A DNA stretch of 6,516 nt from Wenzhouxiangellaceae bacterium. GTDB taxonomy: Bacteria > Pseudomonadota > Gammaproteobacteria > Xanthomonadales > Wenzhouxiangellaceae. The translations under genes were made by a program, and so were the position numbers. The stretch is taken from NCBI GenBank assembly GCA_023258355.1, contig JALQZL010000084.1, positions 1-6,516 of the forward strand, in the 5' to 3' direction. This document shows positions 1 to 6,080 of the stretch, one piece after another (position 1 is the first letter of the stretch; every line of letters starts with the position of its first letter). The notes beneath the pieces are model-generated. The model made no database searches and was not told where the DNA came from. It saw nothing but the letters and a program-made list of their open reading frames with translations.

Positions 1-755
1 AACTTTTTGGGCATGTCAGGGGCGCCTTTACAGGGGCTCATGAGCCATCCACAGGGCTCATGCAACAAGCTCAAGGCGGCACGCTATTCTTAGATGAAGT
101 AGGTGAACTGCCACTGCCTCTTCAAGCCAAACTACTCCGTGTCATAGAAGAACGCCGAGTTCGCCCCATTGGCGCCAGTCATGAGCGCGAACTCAATATT
201 CGGCTCATCAGCGCAAGCCACTGTTGTTTGTCCCAATTGGTATCCCAAGGACTGTTCCGCAGTGATCTTTACCATCGACTACGCCTGACAATGATCAAGA
301 CCCCACAACTTATCGAAATCAAAGAGGATTGGCCTTGCTTGATTGACTATTTCATGCACCGTGCTGCAGTGACATTTTCTCTGTCCCCGAAGAAACTCAC
401 GCCCGAGGCGATCGATAAGCTCAATCGGTATCACTTTCCAGGGAACATGCGAGAGCTAGACCACTGCTTGGTGGCTGGGCTGATTGCCTCCAAAAGCCCT
501 GATGTTGAGCCTGAAGATCTGGATTTCGCGTTCTTGGGAGAAACCAATGCAACGCATCACCAGACAGATTCTATTGATCTTGCATCGCTCCCCTCGATGG
601 GTTTATCTGACGCTATGGCACTCACTGAGAGAAAATTGCTTGAGCAAGCCATGATGGACCATGCGAATGATCGCTTCCTTGCGGCCAAAGCACTGAGGAT
701 CAGTGAGCGTTCGATGCGCTACCGATTAAAGAAAATAGCCTTGCGTGATAACTAG
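1..755 (+). CDS. Sigma54-dependent NtrC/PilR-like transcriptional activator, C-terminal part (5' truncated by window edge)
   Basis: The reading frame is open from the left edge (first full codon at 3), so the N-terminus lies outside; the ATG at 60 is internal. It encodes the second half of an AAA+ sigma54 activator, which uses ATP hydrolysis to open sigma54-RNA polymerase promoters. In order: the sigma54-contacting GAFTGA loop (nt 21-38), a Walker B segment GGTLFLDEVGEL (nt 75-110) with the catalytic Asp-Glu, FRSDLYHRL (nt 255-281) with the two arginines expected to act as fingers, the sensor II segment FPGNMREL (nt 435-458), and a C-terminal Fis-type helix-turn-helix (nt 636-743) ending in RSMRYRLKK, reminiscent of PilR-type activators. 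Oddly, the usual LRER-x-x-DI segment after the arginine fingers reads LIEIKEDW (nt 309-332). The sensory domain, and so the signal and targets, cannot be seen. egtB starts 93 bp downstream on the same strand. Family assignment is firm; PilR-like subtype is a guess. Confidence 0.93.
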   Translation, partial: LFGHVRGAFTGAHEPSTGLMQQAQGGTLFLDEVGELPLPLQAKLLRVIEERRVRPIGASHERELNIRLISASHCCLSQLVSQGLFRSDLYHRLRLTMIKTPQLIEIKEDWPCLIDYFMHRAAVTFSLSPKKLTPEAIDKLNRYHFPGNMRELDHCLVAGLIASKSPDVEPEDLDFAFLGETNATHHQTDSIDLASLPSMGLSDAMALTERKLLEQAMMDHANDRFLAAKALRISERSMRYRLKKIALRDN

Positions 756-795
756 ACCGCCAACATCGATGACAAACAGGGGATCGAAAGCAAAG

Positions 796-813
796 GTGAC
801 AAAGCTGTGTCAC
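796..813. promoter_or_regulatory. 18-bp near-perfect palindrome upstream of egtB, candidate operator
   Basis: The sequence GTGACAAAGCTGTGTCAC reads the same on both strands at 16 of 18 positions, with perfect 6-bp arms GTGACA and TGTCAC around AAGCTG. It ends 35 bp before the egtB start codon in the only non-coding DNA ahead of egtBD, the position expected for a repressor or activator dimer site. The arm spacing does not fit a CRP site (GTGA-N6-TCAC), and no T-run follows that would make it a terminator. The cognate regulator is unknown. I could not define convincing -35/-10 hexamers nearby. Confidence 0.45.
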
Positions 814-848
814 AATGGCAATGAACTCACCGTCAACTAAGCAATTCC

Positions 849-2189
849 ATGGCAGCCCATCCTGATGATGTCAAACGAGAGACCCCTGATAGTCTCCGAG
901 ACCAACTAATCCGAGCCTTCACAAAGACACGGTCTGTCTCTGATCAAATGGCTGCGGGCTTAAGCCCAGAGGATCAGAATTTACAATCCATGCCAGATGC
1001 CAGTCCCATCAAATGGCACCGAGCACACACCACCTGGTTTTTTGAAACCTTCGTACTGAAACCATTGAGCGAGGAGGGGATACAGCCCTATGAGTCGCCC
1101 AATGATCAGTTCGCCTACTTATTCAATTCGTACTACAACGGTGTTGGTGCGCAATTCCCCCGAGCGCAACGAAGCCTGATGTCACGCCCTGATACACAAG
1201 AGGTCGATGAGTATCGAGCAGCTGTGGATGGCGCCATGCACTCACTACTGGCGAATGCCAGTGAGGATGTGCTTAACCGCTTAACTGATCGTGTTGTGCT
1301 GGGCCTCAATCATGAACAGCAACACCAAGAACTGATGGTCACCGACCTCAAGCATGCTTTTAGCTTCAATCCCATTGCACCGGCTTGGACCAAACGACCC
1401 GATCTTATTGGTCACCCCACCCCACAAGCTTGGGTCCCGTTTACAGGTGGCCTCAAAGAAACTGGTCACCGCCCTGAAGATGATGTGAATCGACTGTCAT
1501 TCCATTTCGACAACGAGGGCCCGATACACAAGGTGCATCTCAACGATTACGCGCTGGCGAGACGGCCGGTGACTTGTGGTGAATATATCAATTTCATCAA
1601 TGATGGCGGGTACGAGAATGCTCATTTGTGGCTATCGGATGGCTGGGCATGGCGCCGTGACCAACAAATCACAGCACCTCTCTACTGGCGTCTTGAAGAG
1701 GGCCAGTGGTACTTACATACTTTAGGTTGCTGGCGAGAAGTGGATCCAGAAGAGCCAATCTGCCACATCAGTTTCTATGAAGCGACTGCCTTCGCGCTCT
1801 GGGCGGGCGCTAGGCTACCAACGGAACATGAGTGGGAAAATGCAGCGCGTGTGCAGATGGGAGCCCACGTCGTGGGCCATTTTGCTGACAGCCAACGATT
1901 TCATCCAAGCCGAGCATTGGAGGATGAAGTGTCCGATTTGAGTCAGTTGATCAAAATGTATGGTGATGTTTGGGAGTGGACCGCATCGAGCTATGCGCCT
2001 TATCCCGGGTTTAAACCAGTGGCGGGTGCCATTGGTGAATACAACGGCAAATTCATGGCAAATCAGGTGGTGCTCAAAGGTGGGAGTTGCGCAACTCCGG
2101 CGGGGCATGTTCGACCCAGCTATCGAAATTTTTTCTACCCACCCGACCGTTGGCAGTTCACAGGATTGCGGCTGGCCAAAGATTTATAA
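849..2189 (+). CDS. egtB: Ergothioneine biosynthesis protein EgtB (hercynine sulfoxide synthase, non-heme iron)
   Basis: EgtB is an iron- and O2-dependent cytoplasmic enzyme that forms the C-S bond between hercynine (trimethylhistidine) and a thiol donor, giving a sulfoxide intermediate of ergothioneine. The 446-residue product has the two family domains. The N-terminal DinB-like domain (about 15-175) carries the likely iron ligands: His60 in KWHRAH plus His155 and His159 in HEQQHQE. The C-terminal FGE-sulfatase/formylglycine-generating-type domain (about 200-446) has ARLPTEHEWE (321-330), GDVWEWT (372-378) and a GGSCATPAGHVRPSYRNFF block (411-429), ending GLRLAKDL. An NSYY motif (93-96) resembles the paired active-site tyrosines described for the cysteine-using Chloracidobacterium EgtB. 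The ATG at 849 is the first after an in-frame stop at 822-824; no strong ribosome binding site precedes it. egtD follows after 32 nt, almost certainly co-transcribed. OvoA is unlikely because that enzyme is much longer and carries its own methyltransferase. Confidence 0.95.
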   Translation: MAAHPDDVKRETPDSLRDQLIRAFTKTRSVSDQMAAGLSPEDQNLQSMPDASPIKWHRAHTTWFFETFVLKPLSEEGIQPYESPNDQFAYLFNSYYNGVGAQFPRAQRSLMSRPDTQEVDEYRAAVDGAMHSLLANASEDVLNRLTDRVVLGLNHEQQHQELMVTDLKHAFSFNPIAPAWTKRPDLIGHPTPQAWVPFTGGLKETGHRPEDDVNRLSFHFDNEGPIHKVHLNDYALARRPVTCGEYINFINDGGYENAHLWLSDGWAWRRDQQITAPLYWRLEEGQWYLHTLGCWREVDPEEPICHISFYEATAFALWAGARLPTEHEWENAARVQMGAHVVGHFADSQRFHPSRALEDEVSDLSQLIKMYGDVWEWTASSYAPYPGFKPVAGAIGEYNGKFMANQVVLKGGSCATPAGHVRPSYRNFFYPPDRWQFTGLRLAKDL

Positions 2190-2221
2190 ATCGAAAACGA
2201 CCTCAAACGACTTTATTAGGT

Positions 2222-3157
2222 ATGGAAGACTTTCTAAACGATGTGCTAACCGGTCTCAGAGATGAGCCGCGTTGGCTCCCTTGCAAATACCTCTATGATG
2301 AAAAAGGCTCCGAACTCTTTGAAGCGATCTGTGAGACGGATGACTATTATGTTACCCGTGCCGACCTCGCGCTTCATGAGTTATGTGTTGATGAAATCAG
2401 CCAGCTGTCGGGCAAACAGACGCATTTGATTGAGTTTGGCTCAGGTGCAGGCACCAAGACCGAGCGCTTACTGTCTTCTCTCGATAGCCCCCGCGCCTAT
2501 AGCCCAATTGAGATATCCCCCACTGCACTAGAAGGGTCTGTGAAAGCCCTTAGGGAGCGATTCCCAGATTTGACTATCCAACCCATCGAAGCTGACTACA
2601 CGCAAGACATTGATGCCTCTAAAATCAAGTTAGATCCACCGGCCAATAACCGATTGGTTTATTTTCCAGGTTCGACGATTGGTAACTTTACCCACTCAGA
2701 GGCTCGTCACTTTCTCAAAAGAATGGGTAAGATTGCAGGCGATAATGGCGCCATCTTAATTGGTGTTGACCTCATCAAGCCTGTTGACATACTCCTTCGT
2801 GCCTATGACGACGCTCAGGGGATAACCGCACAATTTAATAAGAATATTCTCTTGCGGCTGCAAACAGAATTGGATGCACAACTCGATTTGGACGCGTTCA
2901 AGCACGAGGCGCGCTTTAATGCCTCATTGTCTCGCGTAGAGATGCAGTTGGTCGCCATCAAGGAGACCCGGATACACTTAGGTGATGACTGCTTCAAGTT
3001 TATGCCCGGTGAGAGCATACACACCGAAAGTAGCCATAAATATTCAATTGAGGGCTTCCAAGCGCTCGCTCTCGCGGCTGGCCTTGAACCAGTGCATCAT
3101 TGGATTGACCCAGAGGGCTTATTCTCGATGCATTACCTGAAGCCAACCGCTGCTTGA
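2222..3157 (+). CDS. egtD: L-histidine N-alpha-methyltransferase EgtD (ergothioneine pathway)
   Basis: EgtD transfers three methyl groups from S-adenosylmethionine to the alpha-amine of histidine, making hercynine, the substrate of EgtB. With the ATG at 2222 the product has 311 residues, slightly short of the roughly 320 usual in the family. Visible motifs are the opening LPCKYLYDEKGSELFEAI (19-36), a Tyr-Tyr pair (42-43) before VTRAD, the SAM-binding loop EFGSGAGTK (71-79), FPGSTIGNF (148-156), GVDLIKP (181-187), AYDDAQGITAQFNKN (194-208) with a likely histidine-binding Asn, and HTESSHKYS (267-275), matching the Glu-x-Ser pair that binds the histidine amine/imidazole in mycobacterial EgtD. 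The frame is open back to an ATG at 2087, but that would overlap egtB by about 100 nt with residues unlike EgtD, so 2222 is preferred. Only an AGG one base from the ATG resembles a ribosome binding site, so coupling to egtB translation is plausible. Confidence 0.95.
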   Translation: MEDFLNDVLTGLRDEPRWLPCKYLYDEKGSELFEAICETDDYYVTRADLALHELCVDEISQLSGKQTHLIEFGSGAGTKTERLLSSLDSPRAYSPIEISPTALEGSVKALRERFPDLTIQPIEADYTQDIDASKIKLDPPANNRLVYFPGSTIGNFTHSEARHFLKRMGKIAGDNGAILIGVDLIKPVDILLRAYDDAQGITAQFNKNILLRLQTELDAQLDLDAFKHEARFNASLSRVEMQLVAIKETRIHLGDDCFKFMPGESIHTESSHKYSIEGFQALALAAGLEPVHHWIDPEGLFSMHYLKPTAA

Positions 3158-3179
3158 AAAGCTTAAGGCACTTAGACGG

Positions 3180-4925
3180 CTAGAAGCCGGCAGCTTGACC
3201 ATCTTTCCTTGACTCAGAAGCGCCTCGATAAATTCGAATAGGTGGTGTGGTTGTCATGTCATGCTCAACCATAATCGCTTGATAACCGCCAAACGGCCCT
3301 CTGGCCCAAGCAATGTCATGGCCTTTGCCCAGCAAAGCACGGATGGTTTGATAAGAAAAGCCGGACTCCAAGTTTATGGTGCCGCCATCAGTCATCTGTA
3401 GGGCTTGGCCTGTTGGCTCGGTGGAACCAGTATGGTGAATACGGGGTGCATCGCCTGCTTCTTGTAAACCCATTCCAAAATCAATCAAATTGATCACGAT
3501 TTGGGCATGTCCCTGCGGCTGCATTCCACCACCCATCAACCCGAAACTCACCCAAGGAGACCCGTCTTTCGTGATAAATGCAGGAATAATGGTATGAAAG
3601 GGTCGCTTTGAGGGTGCAAAGCTATTGGGGTGGCCATCTTTCAACACAAACATCTCACCACGGTTTTGGAGAATAAAACCAGCATCTGGTGGCGTCATAC
3701 CTGAACCCATTCCCCGGTAGTTAGACTGGATGAGAGAAACCATGTTGCCGTCTTTATCCGCCGTCGTTAAATAGATCGTGTCACCCTCATTGAGCTGCGG
3801 CCGTCCAGCTTCAACAGTTTCAGCAGCCTCGTCCATGTCAATGAGTGAGCGACGCTCGTCGGCATAGTGCTTAGAAATCAACCACTCCACATCCACTTCC
3901 ATAAACTCAGGGTCAGCATAATGACGTGCACGGTCTTCAAAAGCTAATTTCTTCGCTTCAACAAACAAGTGAATATGCTCAGGGGAGCCAAACCCATAGG
4001 ACGACAGGTCGAAGGCCTCCAGAATATTCAGAATTTGCAGACCTGCAATGCCTTGGCCATTGGGTGGAATCTGCCACACATCATAGCCACGGTAGTTGGT
4101 TGAGACAGGATCCACCCAATTGCCCTGGTGGGAGGCGAGATCCTCGTAGCTTAAGAAACCACCATGGCTGGCCATGTACTCACCGATCCGTCTTGCCATC
4201 TCACCCTTGTAGAAGCCGTCTCGTCCCTCTTGGATCAACATGTCTAGGGTATCGGCATAATTGGGGTTTTTCCACAGCTCACCAGCTCGTGGGGCACGCC
4301 CATCGATTGTGAACTGCTCGAGAAACCCGGGAAATTCTGCCAATACGGGGACAGAGCGGTCCCAGTACCATGCAATCAACTCGTGAACGGGATGCCCCTT
4401 CCTTGCATACTCAATGGCAGGTGCCAGCACGTCAGCCATCTCCAAGGCACCATAACGTTCATGGAGCGCGAACCAGCCATCAATGACACCAGGAACTGAC
4501 ACCGGCAACGGGCCTCGAGGTGGGATATCTTCATAGCCATTCTCGATAAACCACTCCAACGTTAAGCTTTGAGGCGACCGACCTGATCCGTTGTATCCTT
4601 GCAGCGTTTGTGTCTTCGCATCCCAAACAATGGCAAAGAGGTCTCCACCGATGCCATTCCCAGTCGGCTCCATTAGACCCAATGCGGCATTGGCTGCAAT
4701 GGCTGCATCCACGGCATGTCCACCACTTTTGAGAATATCCAGTGCGATTTGAGTCGCCAGTGGGTGTGACGTGGCCGCCATCCCGTTTTGCGCCATCACC
4801 TCCGAGCGTGAGGCGAACAATTCACCCGTCACCCGATCGTAGCCTTGGGCCGTGGAGATTACGGCAGTCAATGCCAGTCCCGAAAAAATAAGCGTCAAAA
4901 ATCTCTTGTTAAGCGTGGCTAACAT
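3180..4925 (-). CDS. ggt: Secreted gamma-glutamyltranspeptidase / glutathione hydrolase family protein (YwrD-like)
   Basis: This N-terminal-nucleophile hydrolase family cleaves or transfers gamma-glutamyl groups from glutathione and related compounds, usually in the periplasm. The start at 4925 gives 581 residues and is preferred over an in-frame ATG at 4976 because AGGAG sits 6 nt upstream and the protein then begins with a signal peptide: a Lys-Arg pair at 8-9, a hydrophobic stretch and a possible cleavage after ISTA (about residue 26). The precursor should self-cleave before Thr383 (GDT-IYLTTADKDGN), which aligns with the E. coli nucleophile Thr391, leaving a large subunit and a 199-residue small subunit. 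Other family segments are GSGRSP (about 113-118), PVSVPGVIDGW (141-151), NYRGMGSGM (402-410) and MGGGMQPQGHAQ (464-475). The motif style resembles the YwrD-like branch rather than E. coli Ggt, so the true substrate is uncertain. The gene is convergent with egtD (22-nt gap) and divergent from mdh. Confidence 0.92.
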   Translation of the reverse strand: MLATLNKRFLTLIFSGLALTAVISTAQGYDRVTGELFASRSEVMAQNGMAATSHPLATQIALDILKSGGHAVDAAIAANAALGLMEPTGNGIGGDLFAIVWDAKTQTLQGYNGSGRSPQSLTLEWFIENGYEDIPPRGPLPVSVPGVIDGWFALHERYGALEMADVLAPAIEYARKGHPVHELIAWYWDRSVPVLAEFPGFLEQFTIDGRAPRAGELWKNPNYADTLDMLIQEGRDGFYKGEMARRIGEYMASHGGFLSYEDLASHQGNWVDPVSTNYRGYDVWQIPPNGQGIAGLQILNILEAFDLSSYGFGSPEHIHLFVEAKKLAFEDRARHYADPEFMEVDVEWLISKHYADERRSLIDMDEAAETVEAGRPQLNEGDTIYLTTADKDGNMVSLIQSNYRGMGSGMTPPDAGFILQNRGEMFVLKDGHPNSFAPSKRPFHTIIPAFITKDGSPWVSFGLMGGGMQPQGHAQIVINLIDFGMGLQEAGDAPRIHHTGSTEPTGQALQMTDGGTINLESGFSYQTIRALLGKGHDIAWARGPFGGYQAIMVEHDMTTTPPIRIYRGASESRKDGQAAGF

Positions 4926-4931
4926 TGGTTT

Positions 4932-4936
4932 CTCCT
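4932..4936 (-). promoter_or_regulatory. Ribosome binding site deciding the ggt start
   Basis: Read on the minus strand this is AGGAG, six nucleotides (AAACCA) ahead of the ATG at 4925. It is the best Shine-Dalgarno match near either candidate start and sits directly before the signal-peptide-encoding ATG, so it argues against the longer reading frame from 4976. Confidence 0.75.
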
Positions 4937-5012
4937 GACCCACAGTGGCTTGATCTGTTAAGCCTAACTGAAACACACCCTCTTTGCTGTGATGGCGTGT
5001 TTGGCGTCAACG

Positions 5013-5038
5013 AGTGAGTTAAAATGGGAGATCTCACT
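5013..5038. promoter_or_regulatory. Inverted repeat around a -10-like hexamer in the ggt/mdh divergent region
   Basis: AGTGAG (5013-5018) and CTCACT (5033-5038) are exact reverse complements separated by 14 nt. Between them lies TAAAAT (5020-5025), a 5-of-6 match to the sigma70 -10 hexamer pointing toward mdh, but there is no convincing -35 at 16-18 bp. The arms could be an operator over the mdh promoter, or a weak stem in the mdh leader. A short inverted repeat of this size can occur by chance. Confidence 0.28.
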
Positions 5039-5045
5039 TATTTTT

Positions 5046-5050
5046 TGGAG
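5046..5050 (+). promoter_or_regulatory. Ribosome binding site deciding the mdh start
   Basis: TGGAG lies nine nucleotides before the ATG at 5060, following a run of six T (5041-5046). It supports 5060 over the in-frame ATG at 5024, which has no purine-rich element at a suitable distance. Confidence 0.65.
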
Positions 5051-5059
5051 ACCGTGCTC

Positions 5060-6037
5060 ATGAAAGCCCCCGTTCGTATTGCCATCACAGGCGCTGCTGG
5101 CCAAATTGGCTACCAATTGGTATTTAGAATTGCTGCTGGAGACATGCTGGGCAAAGATCAACCCGTCATTTTGCAGTTAATCGAAATCCCACCCGCTTTG
5201 GACATGCTCAAAGGGGTTGTGATGGAAATTGATGATGCGGCTTTCCCGTTGGTGCATGGGGTAATGGCAACCACCGAGTTAGATGCGGGCTTTGATCAGG
5301 CGGACTATGCCATCTTAGTGGGATCCAAACCTCGAGGCCCCGGCATGGAGCGGGCTGATCTCCTCAGCGAAAATGGAAAAATCTTTGGGCCGCAAGGGCA
5401 GTCACTCAACCGTGTGGCTAGCCGTGATGTGAAGGTGTTGGTTGTGGGTAACCCAGCCAATACCAATGCGCTGATTGCACAGGCTAATGCCCCTGACCTG
5501 CCACCAGAGAACTTTACTGCGATGACACGCTTAGATCATAACCGCGCACTGGCGCAGTTATCCGGGAAGCTTGGCGTGCATCACAGCAAGATTCAGCAAA
5601 TGACGATTTGGGGAAACCACTCCTCCACACAATACCCCGATCTTCATCATGTCAAAGTCGGCGGCCAGTCAGTGATCGATGGTGTGGATACCACTTGGTA
5701 TACCGATGATTTCATTCCCACCGTGCAACAACGCGGTGCGGCCATCATTAAAGCGCGAGGCGCATCCAGTGCCGCCTCTGCCGCATCAAGCGCCATCGAC
5801 CATATTCGTGATTGGGCGCTGGGAACAACGAAGGGTGATTGGGTCTCCATGGCAGTCCCTGCAGATGGCAGCTACGGTATTGAACCAGGCGTGATCTACT
5901 CTTTCCCTTGTACTTGTGAGAATGGCCGATGGCAGATTGTTCAGGACTTGCCAATCAACGCGTTCTCCAGAGAAAGAATGGAAGCCACGGATCAAGAGCT
6001 TCGTGAAGAGCGCGCTGCTGTTGAGGCGCTGTTGTAA
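5060..6037 (+). CDS. mdh: NAD-dependent malate dehydrogenase
   Basis: The enzyme interconverts malate and oxaloacetate with NAD in the TCA cycle, in the cytoplasm. The 325-residue product matches the roughly 325-330-residue bacterial type related to cytosolic eukaryotic MDH (as in Burkholderia and Legionella), not the shorter E. coli type. The N-terminal Rossmann fold has TGAAGQIGY (10-18), and the acidic Glu42 at the end of strand two (LQLIEIP) fits NAD preference. Further signatures are KPRGPGMER (90-98) with the substrate-binding Arg92 and Arg98, NPANTN (131-136), RLDHNRA (157-163) with Asp159 and Arg162, and the catalytic His187 in WGNHS. ARGASSAASAASSAIDH (232-248) is typical of this type. 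An in-frame ATG at 5024 would add 12 residues, but the conserved start is MKAPVRIAITGAAG and TGGAG precedes it. It is divergent from ggt (134-bp gap) and convergent with the DAHP synthase gene. Confidence 0.97.
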   Translation: MKAPVRIAITGAAGQIGYQLVFRIAAGDMLGKDQPVILQLIEIPPALDMLKGVVMEIDDAAFPLVHGVMATTELDAGFDQADYAILVGSKPRGPGMERADLLSENGKIFGPQGQSLNRVASRDVKVLVVGNPANTNALIAQANAPDLPPENFTAMTRLDHNRALAQLSGKLGVHHSKIQQMTIWGNHSSTQYPDLHHVKVGGQSVIDGVDTTWYTDDFIPTVQQRGAAIIKARGASSAASAASSAIDHIRDWALGTTKGDWVSMAVPADGSYGIEPGVIYSFPCTCENGRWQIVQDLPINAFSRERMEATDQELREERAAVEALL

Positions 6038-6080
6038 CCCAGCCTTGATTTGACTTAGTTAGAAAAGAGGCTATCCAAAC

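Noticed and set aside
31..62. A 12-bp perfect palindrome GGCTCATGAGCC (35-46) and an imperfect direct repeat CAGGG(G)CTCATG (31-42 and 52-62).
   Set aside because: Both fall inside the conserved GAFTGA-to-Walker B coding region and are explained by codon choice; no independent sign of function.
814..865. A short frame from ATG 814/820 overlapping the egtB start as a leader peptide or frameshifted egtB start.
   Set aside because: About 15 codons, no ribosome binding site, and the egtB frame itself is intact from 849.
2087..2221. A longer egtD reading frame from the ATG at 2087.
   Set aside because: It would overlap egtB by about 100 nt where the egtB frame encodes its conserved C-terminus, and the extra residues do not resemble EgtD.
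3149..3194. A small hairpin CGGCT-AGA-AGCCG (3177-3189) and GCTGC/GCAGC arms between egtD and ggt as a bidirectional terminator.
   Set aside because: The stem is only 5 bp, lies partly in the ggt coding end and has no adjacent T-run on either strand.
3926..4312. A 128-residue open frame on the plus strand inside ggt.
   Set aside because: Antisense shadow of a well-conserved gene, low-complexity composition, no recognisable domain or ribosome binding site.
4964..5161. A 65-residue minus-strand open frame across the ggt/mdh intergenic region and the mdh start.
   Set aside because: It is antisense to the conserved mdh N-terminus and shows no recognisable domain; most likely chance.
6041..6072. 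AGCCT ... AGGCT pairing between mdh and the DAHP synthase gene as a terminator.
   Set aside because: Only a 5-bp stem with a 22-nt loop and no T-run; too weak to call.
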